A stretch of 64,000 bases of DNA from Psettodes erumei (Eukaryota > Chordata > Actinopteri > Pleuronectiformes > Psettodidae). The stretch lies in assembly GCA_016785225.1 (NCBI GenBank), contig JAFBJZ010000644.1:248001-312000 (forward strand), in the 5' to 3' direction. The stretch's first letter is position 1; every line of letters begins with the position of its first letter. This document shows positions 13,426 to 26,292 of the stretch, in pieces. The notes below the pieces were generated by a model. The model was given only the letters and a program-made list of their open reading frames with translations, was not told the origin of the DNA and made no database searches. A program made the position numbers and the translations under genes.

Positions 13426-15084
13426 AAGGGCCCACCAGACACTTGCCGTTGAGCTCCCCTCCCAGGTCTGGCTTCTGGAGGGGTTTTAACTTGTTCCATA
13501 ATTCATCTATCACTCCTACCATAATTTATTTTTCATAACCACGATTCTTCACTAATCTTAACCATACCGTAGTTGCTGTGTGCAAATATTGTAGAAAAGA
13601 AAACATTTACATGTATTCATTTTTTAAAATGTGAAAATCATCTTGTCTTGTCACCACCTGTTCACATCAAAATGAGTTTTAACGCTTAGGACTACATAAA
13701 AAATTAAAATAAAAAATAAAGATTTTCAGTCTTCATATAATGCAGTAAATCCTGTTCTCTCTATTGTTTCATCCTCAGTCATACTCTGTTGTAATTCAGT
13801 CTATTACTGCCCACAGCTGAAAGGTATTAAACAAATCCATAACAGTAAGAAATCAGATGTACCAGCATTCAGTTGATAAAATGTACTGTATTTTTTAATT
13901 CATATTTACATTACTCCAGCTCCCACCCCACCCCACCCCAGTAAAGAAAATTGCAATGAATACTTTTAATATATTTCATCAGTTTTACAGCGTCTGTACA
14001 GGATTGCTGTTTTCATGTAATTCACATCTAGGGCAGCAACATCATTTTCTTTGCTAGAGGAACCAAGAACAAGCAAAAATGGGATGAACAACAGGACTTT
14101 GGGGGGTTTAACACAGCTCATGGGGGCATGTATAGAAGCAGCGCAATTGGGATAAACTATGTACATTACAAATCATTCATACAAATTAGGCTCTAAGATA
14201 TAGAATTCAGTACATTACAGTTGATATATTATTGAAAGTGAGCAAGCCCCATCTCACCAAACAAACCACTGATCAATTAATCAGGCAATCAGACATTCAA
14301 TCACCCAACAAATCCAACATCCTCTTGCACAAACAGGACTGTGGCGTTGACGGCGTTACTGTATCTGCGTATTAGCACTTTCCCTCATGAAGGAGACTCA
14401 GCTGAGGGAGAAGCCTGCACTGTCCAAGCTCACCCCTTTAAAAAGATTAGGCCACCTCACATTTCTAAAAAGCATCAAACTCACATTTAAATCTTTGCTG
14501 TCCTCTTCAGATGCCTTGCAGGTTTTGTGAGAACATCTGGACTAACTATTTTTTAAATATAGTTTTTAATTCTTTTTAAATGAGGAAATCATTTTGTTTT
14601 CTAGTTATGCAGAATGAGCTGTAGACCATAAATGCACAGCAGGGGCAAACAGTCAATATATTGTTTTCTAGAGTTCATGTATTGTATGTGAAATATGTTG
14701 AGAGGACAAAAAAGTTATTAATAACTAGTATGACAAGAAATGTGAACTAAACATAAATCAAACAACAATGGTTTCAAAGTGATACAAAAAAGACAAGTGA
14801 GCCTCTGTTTTCTACACATGGTTCAACAGTGAAAAACAATTCAGGGACAAAATTCAAACAGATAATAATTATGGTAATATTACATATTCTATCCTTTCAC
14901 AACAGTTAAAAGTAACCGCTCTTCAGAACGTCTAATCGGAAAATCATTTGGGATGGCTTACCACTCTATTGTGGGGGACAGCATGTTTGGGGACAGCAAG
15001 GTTAACATACACATTTCTCTGGAATGGGTAGAAGTCCCATTCTGTGCTGTACTTATCCATAGAGGACAAAAGTGTATAGCACTG
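13426..15084 (-). other. nxph1: Probable nxph1 3' UTR and gene end
   Basis: Directly downstream of the nxph1 stop codon on the minus strand. It has no other gene. The first canonical minus-strand AATAAA I see is the complement of TTTATT at 13525-13530, which would give a 3' UTR of about 1.56 kb. Weaker ATTAAA signals occur nearer the stop, for example the complement of 13894-13899. Contains a short CCCCA-rich run at about 13923-13940 on the plus strand. Actual cleavage site unknown. Confidence 0.35.
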
Positions 15085-15822
15085 TCAGCCAGAGGGGAAG
15101 TAGGGTGTGTCACTATGGTAGTTGTAGTCTGGGCACACTTTCTGCACCAGTTTGTAATCGGTGCTGTAGAAGGAAATGAAGATGCAGATGACTTTGAAAG
15201 GTTTGGAGCAGAGCCAGGAAACGTGACTCTGGGTCTGCTCCTGGTAGCAGGTCTTGGATGGGTCGAAGTTGCAGAGAGTATTTTTGGCACCTTTCTCCAC
15301 CTTCTCATATTCGATACGGCAGTTGAAGGACTTTGAGTCCTTTGCATCGATAACTGACTGCTGTGATGCCACGTCAAACTCCACTATCTTGGTGGGAGGG
15401 ACCAAGCTGACCGACACGTTGCCCTGACCTGTGGAGTTGTGGCGGAAGTAGACACTGAAGGTGCCATTGCCATGATCTACAATCTTACCAGTGATCAGCA
15501 GGTTAAGTTTGACTGTCTTGATGTTGGAGTGGAAATCCCCCCAGCCAAACATCTTCTTGAACTTTCCTGTCTTAACTATGGGCCGCCGTTTAGCTCGCGG
15601 TCGTGAGTCCTGCAGGTCTGTGGAGTTCCTCAGCCAGTCCCAAAGGTCCTGCTCTGAGTAGGGCTCTGGAGTGTCATAGTGAAGGTCCAAGGCTGTGCTG
15701 TTTTCTTTACCATGCAGAGTCTGTGACAACAGCCTACTGATTGACATATCCTTACTGCTTTCTGTCCATATATGCTTTAGTGTTGATTTGGGGCTTCCTG
15801 ACTTGACATGGGCACTTGTAAC
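15085..15822 (-). CDS. nxph1: Neurexophilin 1, main (last) coding exon
   Basis: Secreted neuropeptide-like glycoprotein that binds the second LNS domain of alpha-neurexins at synapses (family knowledge). This exon encodes residues 19-263 and ends with a TGA at 15087-15085. Seen here: a variable N-terminal part, a basic processing site RAKRR at residues 94-98 where the propeptide is expected to be cut, then a highly conserved domain from PIVKTGKFKK onward. Asn-glycosylation sequons are at N59, N84, N137, N147 and N153. Six cysteines, at 186, 202, 210, 223, 231 and 248, form the Cys-rich C-terminal domain. The protein ends YFPSG, as in NXPH1. The acceptor is a strong pyrimidine tract followed by CAG just before 15822, and an in-frame Met inside that tract (15846) is intronic. 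Total length 263 aa, slightly shorter than the 271 aa I recall for human NXPH1. The linker after the signal peptide is the shorter part. NXPH1 is favoured over NXPH2-4 by near identity across the mature domain. Confidence 0.96.
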   Translation of the reverse strand, partial: VTSAHVKSGSPKSTLKHIWTESSKDMSISRLLSQTLHGKENSTALDLHYDTPEPYSEQDLWDWLRNSTDLQDSRPRAKRRPIVKTGKFKKMFGWGDFHSNIKTVKLNLLITGKIVDHGNGTFSVYFRHNSTGQGNVSVSLVPPTKIVEFDVASQQSVIDAKDSKSFNCRIEYEKVEKGAKNTLCNFDPSKTCYQEQTQSHVSWLCSKPFKVICIFISFYSTDYKLVQKVCPDYNYHSDTPYFPSG

Positions 15823-18800
15823 CTGAGAAAGAGAGAAAACAAGCATCCATCAGCTGATATATAACACCTTTCACCTGGTTGGCTCCTTGCCTTCCTGTTA
15901 GCTTTGTTGAAAACTGCGAAAATTATACCTCATAGATGTTTTGGTGACACCAATTAAAGAGCTATGTTTACATACATTTAAACATGCCATCCATCGCAAG
16001 CAATGACCCTGTTTTTTGTAAAAACCATCTGAATAAGGTTTCTCTTTCTTTCTTTTTATTGCAAACTTTTATTTTTACAAACATTCACTTGTCTTTTGTT
16101 TTTTGTTCGCCTGTTGTTTTTGTATTATTCCTAATGTTTATCCATTGTTTATTTATTTTTGATGAGTCTCATGGGCAGAGTTTGACTGCCCACTACTGCA
16201 GTTTTCATTTATCCATGTCTTCTTTAGGTTACAATCACAAGTAAAAGTAGAAGAATGGTAAACACCGCTACAGGACCTTTTGTTTCTTGAGATCTATTTG
16301 ACTCCATGATTAATGCCTCATGCCAAAACACTTCTTGTACTGATAATGAATGTAGTGCTTCATTATAACGTTGCTTTTCTAACTGAATTACTGAGTTACA
16401 AAGTTGTGCTGACTGTTCACCTCTATATACACAACATCAGTAGATTAAAATTATTGTCTCTTTCCAAAAATGCCATGAAACAATATTGAATATGCTTAAG
16501 GGGGTACAAATGTATTGCATTGAATGAATGCATTTATTTCCTCATGAAAACATTTGCAAAGCCAATTGCTTGACTAATTTGAAACTCACATTGCATACAT
16601 CCATGTTTGCTAGCTAGCCATGTTTTCTTTAGCAACTGTCTTCTGGGTCTGTGATATCTTTATACTTTCAAGAAATTTATGAGTAACTTTTTGTAATTTA
16701 GTATTAACTACTGGTGAAATTCAGTTCCAATTAATTTATTCAAATATATTTGTTCAGTAAGCAGAGCATGCAAAAATGTGGAATTTGTTGACATGCAAGC
16801 ATACATTTTGTAATGTATGAAATGTAAATAATATATATTTAAATATATGTATATATAAAATCAGTTACTATGGAATGAAATTTTGCATTGGCATAAATGT
16901 TTTCCTTATACGTAAGTTTGACAGTTCTTTCTAGTAAGCTTCCAATTAAATTATTTTGAAATAGCTATGCCTGCATTAGGAATCACTGTCTTCTTTCATG
17001 CCTTTTACTGGCACACTACATTTTCCACCAACTTAAATTCACCACCTAAACATCCATAAAATCAAACAATAGTGTACTATGTCATGTGCATCCTTGTGTG
17101 AATCTACCTGTGTGGGTGTTAAAGAGCTGTCTTTGAATTTCTTACATCCAATGGCTCCTCTAAATCAACAGATTTTCTTACAGCTCATCATTTAATGGTA
17201 CATGTACAAGGAGAGGGTGCCGTTTATTTTTAAAAGAGTTTAGTGGGATGCTAGCGGGCTGTGTGTATGTTCAGTATTCAACAGACCCAGTGATTTTAGT
17301 TTCACGTCATAGCATGTATGAAAAAATCTTTTGAAAAAATGAAATGAAATTTCAAGAAAGGTAGAAAGGGGGTTTCAGTTTAGGGGCCTGGAAGTGCTTT
17401 GACTGGCCCTGCCAGTATGGTAACACACTTTTGTGCAGGATGAATTGATGGATCATGAGATATTAATTATCTTTGTGATCTATATCTTTTGGGAAATATT
17501 AAGTTTCACATTTAAACATGCCATTTTCTTCAAAATTGACCAATCAAAAAAAAATCCTTGGGGGTTTGAAATAATCAGTCTTTGCTGCAAGCTTCAATTC
17601 CAAATCATGAAAGCAGACAGCTCCAAATTAGGAATTGTAGTGCAACAAACTGAGCAAAAAAGAGAATACAGCAATGAAAGTGAAACATATTCCCCCCATC
17701 TCTTCCCTCTGTCAAACAGAGGGAGTATCTGCTGGCTCACACAGATAAAGACAGTGGCTGTTCAGCGGATAAAGACCAGACTATTAACTAAAGAGAGCCC
17801 CTTGAATTGATGATTGATGAACCCAAGGGTTTTCAGTATTTAGCATCAATGAATGGAATTACATTCATACAGGCCCCACTGGAGGTATGCGACATTGATT
17901 GCCTGATTTCTAGTCTAGGACATGACAGCAGATTCGTCTTGCTGAGGTTTTTGCATTTTGCTGGTTGGCCCCAGGATCAATACGTGGAAAATAAGGTTTC
18001 GCTACAAATCAGTCGGCTCATTGAATTGAATTGCCTAAAAGTGTGTCTCTCAGGTCCATAGGGACATACAGCCTCCTTTACACATACTGTTAGAAGGAGA
18101 CTATACCTGGCCTGTCAGAAATGTCACAGCAATACTGTCTCCTACAAATTACATTTCTACATAACTATATACAGTTTCTGTATAACTACACTGCAAGTAT
18201 ATATGTTTTGAGGAAAAATGTTTTTTTGAATAAATGATGGTGGTCATACTATACTGTTCTGGACATCAAAATTTTAAATCAGATTAATACAAAATTGAAA
18301 ATCAGATCACACAGAATTCATACAGTTAATATGGTCATGTTTTAGTGATTAGTTTTAATGTGATTCATTCATTTAAAAATAATAATAATATAATTTACAA
18401 CCTATTTAACATTTTTAAATCATCAAGCTATAATGAAAATTTTGTGGCCCTGGAATTACATTGCATTGGGCAGAAACCAAATCATACCAACCTACAGTGA
18501 GTCAGTACAACCTCTGAATAATCCTAAATGCTCTGCAATTGGGAGCACAGGTAGCTGCTGCAGATGCCAAGTGAACAACAGTGAGGGAAACAGACAGAGT
18601 TTGGGAATGGTAACTGGATTTAGAAAGGAGATTTAGTCTGGTATATACACAGGTATACTGCCTTTTCTGCCAACCTCCTTTTGGATGAGAACAACAAATG
18701 TAACCATGGTAACTGTGCAAATCAAACATGAAAGTTTTGCCTGAAAATGCTACTAAATTTCACTCATGAAAAGTAGACTACAATGATTATGCTGACTTAA

Positions 18801-19597
18801 ATATTAAATCCTAATTTTCAGTGTGTCAAGTGCTAAAATGAACAGTAATTATTCGTCACCAAGCTCTGGAACTCACAGGAAGAAAACAGAGTTAAAGAAA
18901 GAAAAAAACCATGGCATTTACATCACATCCAGACCTCACTGCGCACTAAGTACAGATTGTTGAATAATAAAGCAGGCCCCCATGGAGAATATACTCTATA
19001 TTACACTTGAGGAAAATCAAAAGTGAAGAAACAAACAGAAGCTGAGGGAAGTAACAGCCCACTCAGTGGAGCTGAAGAGGATCTCAGGGGATCTATCTTT
19101 AGCTTGAAGGTTTAAACTCTGAGAGCACTTGGCCGTGTGAGGCAGACACACTCGGCAATCATTTCCTATTCAAACAGGTGAGGTGCCCTTCTCATGATGA
19201 AGAATATCAGTGTGGTGGTGGGTGAGGATTACATTGGAATGGATTTATGATAATGTGACTGCTTATGAAGAGGATCTCAAAAAGTCCCTTTTCCCCTGGT
19301 GTATTCAATAGAATTTATTAAAAAATGAACATGAAAAACACAAGACAAAGTGCTGGGGAATCTTATGCTTTTCTAACCCTCACAGAAATTCAGTTTGTGT
19401 CATCAGTTGTAGAAAGCAAAATAAAACCTATGATATAAGCCAGCAGTGAGAATGCATTTCATTTCATTGTAACCTGGAGTGGGAGAGAGTTCACTTATAT
19501 GAAAGTATTAATACCACATTGTAAAAAGAAAATGTTCAGTGATATTTTATATTACAGAGCAATTATTACTGACGCACTAATGTTATACTAATATATA

Positions 19598-20813
19598 CAG
19601 TCAAGCCTGAAATTATTCATACCCCTGGCAGGGGGGAGACATCATTGTGGGAAAAATGATTTCTCAGCTTTTATTTACATTTGAACAAAAAGTGGTATAT
19701 CCAAAATTATTCATACCCTTTTCAATAATCAATAGAGAAGCCTTTATTGGCTATTACAACAATCAAATGTTTCCTATAATTGCTGACTAGCTCTTTTAAT
19801 GTCCTTACTGGTACTTTTACCTATTCATCTTTAGCGATGAGCTCCAACTCTTTCAGGTTGGAGGGTGTCCTTGCCATCACCCTGATCTTTAGCTCCCACC
19901 ACAGATTCTCAATTGGATTCAAGTCAGGACTCTGGCTGGGCCACTGCAAAACATTAATGTTTTTGTCTGCTACTTTTTTGTCACCACTTTTGCTGTGTGT
20001 TTTGGGTTGTTGTCGTGCTGAAATGTCCACTGGTGCCCAAGGCCAAGTTTCTCTGCAGACTGCTTGATGTTGTTGTTGAGAATCTTCATGTATTGCTCTT
20101 TTATCATGGTGCCATTTACTGTGATTAAGTTCCGTGGTCCATTGGCTGAACCGCCCCCACTGTCTGAGCCCAGATTCCCCAGGATGGCCTTGGTGGTGAT
20201 ACTTGGATTCTTTTCAACCTCTCTCACTATCCTCCTGGCGAGCAAAGGTGTCACTTTTGGTGACCATGTCCTCTGAAATTTTCCAAAGTGCGAATTTGCA
20301 TATTGTATATTTTTTAATAATACTTTGCACTTGCCACTGGAACTTGAAAACATTTAGATATGGCCTTATAATCCTTTCCTGACTTGTGAGCAGCCACAAT
20401 GTGCAGCCGCAGGTCCTCAGTGAGCTCCTTTGTCTTAGCCATGACTGTCAACAAACCAACTGCAGAGAGCTGCTGTTTTTCACCTGTTGATTTGATTAAA
20501 ACCGCTGTTCCCAACGAATCAGGGTAATTAGATACTTTAGAACAGCTTGGACTATTTGGAATGGTATAGAACTTTGGATTTTCCCATAGACTGTGACAGT
20601 TTACAAAGGGTATGACTAATTTTGGACATGCCACTTTTGTTCAAATGTAAATAAAAGATGAGAAATAATTTTTCCCACAATGATGCCTCTTGTACATCAT
20701 CTTATTATCTTCTGGGAGATGCCTGTGTCATTTCCAAACAAGAAACAAACTTGCTTGTGGAATAAAAGTAAGTCAAAATTTGCCAGGGGTATGAATAATT
20801 TCGGGCTTCACTG
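19598..20813 (-). mobile_element. Tc1-like DNA transposon, defective, IR/DR type
   Basis: About 1.2 kb, with TA on both sides (19596-19597 and 20814-20815) as expected for Tc1/mariner insertion. Terminal inverted repeats begin CAGTCAAGCC on the left and CAGTGAAGCC when the right end is read inward, and both continue to ...TTCATACCCCTGGCA. Each arm holds a second, inner direct-repeat copy of the AATTATTCATACCC-type motif (left 19702-19721, right 20606-20624). This is the IR/DR layout of fish Tc1 elements. The right arm is about 85 bp longer than the left between the two motifs, so the left arm carries a deletion. Lies inside the nxph1 intron. Confidence 0.9.
19722..20442 (-). pseudogene. Tc1-like transposase, internally deleted and frame-broken
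   Basis: Starts at a minus-strand ATG with MAKTKELTEDLRL, a typical fish Tc1 DNA-binding N-terminus, and ends near 19722 with a recognisable ...ANKGFSID C-terminus. The reading frame shifts several times between 20400 and 20200. A large internal deletion joins the KAILGNLGS region to the VNGTMIKEQY region, removing the WSDET block with the first catalytic Asp. The later FQHDNNPKHT and QSPDLNPIENLW blocks (second Asp and Glu) survive. A premature TAG after KDE, where family members have Trp, breaks the C-terminal end. It cannot encode active transposase. Confidence 0.88.
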
Positions 20814-23412
20814 TATATATTGCTGTTTTAATATAATTCACTCTGTAGGAATGCATCACTTCATCAGGCGTTATACATTCTTAACATAATCTACGAAGTA
20901 AGTACAGCCTTCAGATAGATGTAGAGGAATGAAAAGTACAATATTGCCACTGAAATGCAGTACAGTAGAAACTTAACTTCACAATACTCTAAATACAGGA
21001 AATTAGTTACTGCATTGCCAGATAAACTTGCTAAAGGCTCATTATTGGAAAATGAGCTACAATGAGCAGTATAGCAGCCACAACAGAGCTCTTACCAGTT
21101 CAGTTTTTAATTGGACGTTAGTGGCACATGTTACAAAACAAATTTGCAATTAATCTGATTGTCACAAAAATAATTGTTTTACAGAAAACTGATTCCTGAG
21201 GGTCTTGAGTCCCTCAGCCTGCTTCCTTTACCAGTTGCCAAAAACTGAAGTGTACAGCTGTTTCTCAAATGTAAAAAGTAAACCATTAAAACAGTAGATT
21301 TATGCATACTTTAGGACAGGGTTCGTTGGCCTGATATATGAACTGCATAGCCTTTGTGTTTAACCACATTCATTCACTCTGATATGGTGGTTGGAAGGGT
21401 TGTTTTGTTGTGCATTGCCCTAACCAATCACAAGTGAGTGATGCATCCCTCTGGCCAACGTCGTTTGTTACACAAAAGCTGCAGAAGCAGTTGCTGGGAG
21501 TTCATTTAATGTTTTTGGAAAAAGATCTAAGAAACATGGCATTTAAAAGTTGTTATATATAGAGTGCACTGAAAACAAGCAGTACAGCTATGCTAAAGTT
21601 ATCCAAATTCTGCACCATTTTAATGTGCCCATTGATGGTTCCTTAATCCCGCCCACAAAACTGGTCAGCTGTTTCTCAAAGTGGTTCTCAGGCTGCAACA
21701 CCATCCAGCATGTTTTGGGATGCGGGCCAGTGGGTTTGCTGGATCCTGGAGCTGCCAGCTGCAGTTCGCTCACCAGAGGGAACAGGGCATCTGGTAAACA
21801 TGGCTGGCACCCTGTCCAGCACAGGCCTCACAGATACCTGACTACCGGCCAGATGCCCAGTTGGTTGCCTTCAGGCAAGCAAGACTGATGGGCAAAGCGA
21901 GCAGCATCGTCTCTGTCTGTATCTGCCAGTCCAGGCATGACTTCTTTACTAAAGTCTTTGACAATAATTTCAATATTATAAATGTTGGTGTGACTGAGCC
22001 CTTGGGCTATGAATTAGTCTGGGGATTTTATAGTAGATATAAAGATAATAAAAAGAAAACAAGGGGCTTCTATCGTCACTCTGTTCATTAACAATGTATA
22101 AAAGACCATAGAGGCTTCATGCTGGCTCACAGTACACATGTCCAGTGCTGTGAATGGTTTGCTCAAAGGTTTCTCTCAAACAAGATTTCAGTCTTAATAA
22201 AATTACAAATAAGGCACTAACATGTCTCCTTACTCTCTATTTTCTTTGCATCATGAGAGCAACAGTTGATTGGAATTTGTTTGCCAGTGGAGCATCATTA
22301 CACACTCCTACTCCTTTGGTGTTTCTCCTCCTCTTTTCTATTACTCAACCTTTTGACTTTAGCTTCATGCCAGGTGGTGTAAAGCAGTTTCAAGTTGTTC
22401 TGTGGATGTCTCAGCTGCTCCCAGTTCCAGGTCACTTGGCACAGGATCTGTCATAGTTTTTGTGTGTGTTTTAGTGTGTACTGTCTGATAATTGTTAGTG
22501 TACTCTCTGACTGTCCAGCTATCATCACTTACAAAGCCATCTATAATACAGTCCGGCTGTGGGTACGAGTTGCTGTGTACTACTATTACATGAATTTCAT
22601 GTAGTGCTCATGCATGAATATCAACCAGGCTATAGTTAAAGTAATAACCCCCAATATGCATAAAAATGTTAATAAACATTGTTGTTGAAATAGATGGTTT
22701 AAGGCATTCTCGAAGTAACATTGTTCTTTAAAATCTAGGAGCAGAAGCATGACGTTGATATTATTTGAAAGGAAACCTGAATTTCAGAATCCCTGTAAAT
22801 AATCAACGAGTGACACACTTTTTGTCTTGTCTGTATTTTTTTTGCAAACATATGCCTGTAGGTGACGTCTGTAGGTGACTATCTAGGAACTTCTATTTTG
22901 AAAACACAATAGGACCACAGCATGAAGACTGACCTTGACCCAGTCCAAATTTGATAACAATACAGAACAACACAAAACAGAATATTAATATTTTAAATGT
23001 GTTTTTTGACCAGTATGCTTTTTCACAACAATGGACATTTGGAGATGTCAAACAGAGCCTTGGTAACCATGGTCATATACTGTGGATTAAAAAGCTATAA
23101 CTTATATAACCCATATATTTATTTTTCTTCCTGTTGTTGTTTCTTCTTTACTTCTTTAAACCACTGTTTCCCTTACTAAAGTCTCAAACTCTGTAAAATC
23201 ACTTTTACACACTGAAAATGCACAAACAATGACAAGACTGAGTGCAACTGGCCCATGCTGTAGGGAATTAAGGCTATATAACTACCCACTGAAGTGATAT
23301 GTCACTGTTTTCAGCATTTCATTGGCTTTAAGGAATGCTATTCATGCTATTCATCAACATACTTGGATGCGGTTGAATAGTTCTTTTTACTGAGGAAGGT
23401 TCCTAACTAAGC

Positions 23413-23466
23413 GAAATGACCAGGACGCATCTAAGTGGTGAAATGACCAGGACACATCTAAGTGGT
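23413..23466. repeat. 27-bp tandem repeat, two copies
   Basis: GAAATGACCAGGACGCATCT... repeated once, with one G/A difference between the copies. Confidence 0.9.
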
Positions 23467-25224
23467 GGAGATAGTCATTTATATGCATGTTAAACATCCA
23501 GGGAGATTATGGGCCTGTGTAACCCTTGCGCCTCTTCAAAAATTAAATCACAGCTGAAGATATTCCATTGTGTACTTGGTAAAAAAAAAAAGATGAGTTC
23601 CCAGCATGATGTCAGTTCAACATGGCTGCTGACTCAGGTTACCATTCAGCGCAGAGCTACACCAGTAATCAACATTCTGTCCAAGTCCAGAATGGCTGGC
23701 GTAATTTGTCATGGCCATCAACAACCCAGATTAGGCCTTAATATTAAGAAACAGTTTTATGCAGGTTGACACATTTACCCTCACCGTTGGCTTGATTGTC
23801 TCTGCTGTGTAATGTAATGATGGTTTCCCCTTTCAACTACCCATTTCCTGTCAAAAATTTAAATAAATGGGATCGTTCCCAGGATGTGACAGCTCCTCCA
23901 GTCAATCAAAGCAAAGGAGGTAAGATCTATTCTCAGTATAAAGGAACAGTCACAATGGACTTTGCCACAAATTTATTTGTGTGCTGTGGCTAAAAGTAGG
24001 CAGGACAGGAATTAGCATGGGTTGCGGCAATCCACAAATAGCTTCTTTCCATTTTTTTCCTTCATCCAGTTTCTTATCAAATAAATTAATACTTAACCTC
24101 TGACAGCATTCTTGCTCACACTGCAGCACCCTGCCTTTTCTGCTGCTTTTAGTATTTTTCCCTTCAAACAAGAATATAAACTAGAATGACAAAACAATCC
24201 TGCACATGTCTTTCTCAGTCTTATAATTAAAAAGCAATTAATTAAAAAAAAAAAAAGAAATAGTCTGATAATCTGCACCCAACTGTACAAACTGAACATC
24301 ATACATATGTCTAATTTTCTACATTATGATGCAAACATTATTTACTAAGAATTTGATGGAAAAATCTGTCAATGTTAAGAAAAGTATCAAAACATTCCTG
24401 AATCCATTCCAGGATCTGAACCAAAATGTGATGCATTCTTTCCATGCAATATCCCTTCGGTCGAGTACTTTTTGCATGATCCTGACAACAACTGACAAGT
24501 AACACACACAAATAGACAAACATAACCTCTCTGGTGGAGGTAATAATGTTCACTGAACAAGAACTGTCACTTAAAACATTACTCCAATGTTTTAGCATTA
24601 CACTACTATAACTTCCAATCAAATCCAGGTTTTTTATCGCATCATACATTATCTCAAGGCACTTTCAACTCTCCAAACTTCCAACCATCTGCTTCGACCA
24701 GTGGGCAGTTTTTAAAAATAGGATTGAGCAAGTCAGAATCCAGTCAGATTGAACTAGGCAGGATCAATCTGTGACCATACAAATGTGTCTCACTCTGCTC
24801 CTTAATTAAATGACTGTGGAGTGAAATCAGGTGTGACTGCATCTGTCAAATAGACTAAACATAAGTCCTATCTAAAATCCAGAAGTTCAGCAGAAACCAC
24901 CAGCAAGATTTCAGTATCCACATTTTAGCTGAGCTATTTAGAAATTCAAAATGTAAATTATCTCTTTACTTGTTACTCATTTCAATTGAAAATAAGTCCC
25001 TGATTCAGCATGTGATTTGTTTTTCAGAAACACTTTTGTGCAGGTTTATAGGTTTAGACATTTTAGCCTTGTTGCTAAATCATTAATCTTAAAGCATATT
25101 ATGCTTTTAAAATGAGAGCAGGTGTGCTTCACAATGGCTTATGTTCAACTACACATACAATGCAGGGCTGCATTGCTTGGCTCAACAAATCTGCTATTCC
25201 AGCATTCTATGACCTGAGCCATAT

Positions 25225-25347
25225 TTTGCCTGATATTTTATTACTTTGTTATTCTTATCTTATCTTATTCTATTTATATATGTTTGGAGCACTGCAACAA
25301 AAGAATTTCCCACAAGTGATAAAGTATTTCTGATTCCAATTCTGATA
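25225..25347 (+). repeat. Retroposon 3' tail (GATTC-type)
   Basis: TTGGAGCACTGCAACAAAAG followed by AATTTCCCACAAGTGATAAA and GTATTTCTGATTCCAATTCTGAT. This is the common fish LINE/SINE 3' end with a degenerate TCTGATTC tandem tail. Lies in the nxph1 intron on the antisense strand. The body is not recognisable. Confidence 0.5.
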
Positions 25348-26292
25348 GTTTGTTACATAACAGCTGCTGTATTAAAAAAGTATATAGTGTAATAACATGA
25401 CATTAACATCTACATTAGAAAGCTCTGTATGTGTGGTGTGGGCCTGGGAATGGTTTAAACTGTCACTGTAGACTGTGAGAAACCTCACCCAGAAATTATA
25501 GTGTTTCCATGTGTGTTTTACAATGAACATGCAGTTGTAACATAAACCATAGTCTAACAGGAAGTACTGAGCATATGCTCAGATTGCCATTAAGGACATG
25601 TGCACCTAAAAATCTAGATTGTGTAAAGCTTGTGGCATTAGCACAGTGCACTTGTTGCCAGGATAAGTGAAATTTGTCCTTTTTGCAAAAGGCATGCTGT
25701 GATATATGGATTTCTTAGTTGGAATTTCAGAAAAAAATGATTGATGATAATGCTAGTATCGTAGCCCTAACTCAATAACATCACCAAATTTGACATGACA
25801 TAAAACAATAGAAGATCTTGGAACAACTAAATGAATGAAATTATAAACTGGCCACTTGAAGTTGATGGAATTATGAAACAGAATAACCCATCACAAGGTG
25901 GCATGAACCAACTAGCTGCCAAAGTGCAAGTGTGACTCTGAGTGTGAGTCCAACCACCTGCCAGACAGGTGGTCTAACCAACCAGTAAGTTACTAAAACA
26001 CCAACAAAGACATGATCCCTCATTGACTTCCTAACAACCAAGACATGCTTTTAGGGAAAACTGTTTTCTATAGCATCACATTTGTGATCCAGCAGAGAAC
26101 ACTAACATTTCATCAACTTGGCCTATGTCATGTCCTGTTGACCTATCAAGCTACTAATGTTATCTTATTTGCTACAGAAATGGATGCTATTGATTAATGT
26201 AATTCTGAGGGAATTCTCTTGACACCAAAGCATTTGAGTGTTAGTACTTTGGGTTCTGTACTGTAGATAGCAAAAGGGGGTCAGCTTCATGC

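Larger units (their letters stand above)
20814..26292. other. nxph1: Intron segment between the two Tc1 elements
   Basis: Unique AT-rich DNA with the 27-bp tandem repeat (23.4 kb), A-runs at 23581 and 24245, and a retroposon tail at 25.2-25.35 kb. No exon-like coding block on either strand. Confidence 0.5.

Noticed and set aside
14953..15336. 127-residue plus-strand ORF
   Set aside because: Antisense shadow of the conserved nxph1 coding exon, with no protein-like features of its own.
15823..15846. Met at 15846 as the nxph1 start
   Set aside because: The codons from 15846 to 15823 are the splice-acceptor pyrimidine tract. The real N-terminus is the signal-peptide exon at 52862.
21550..21888. 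112-residue plus-strand ORF
   Set aside because: No known motif, no supporting splice or start context, and not conserved in appearance.
23413..23466. CRISPR-like repeat
   Set aside because: Only two adjoining copies with no spacers, in a vertebrate genome.
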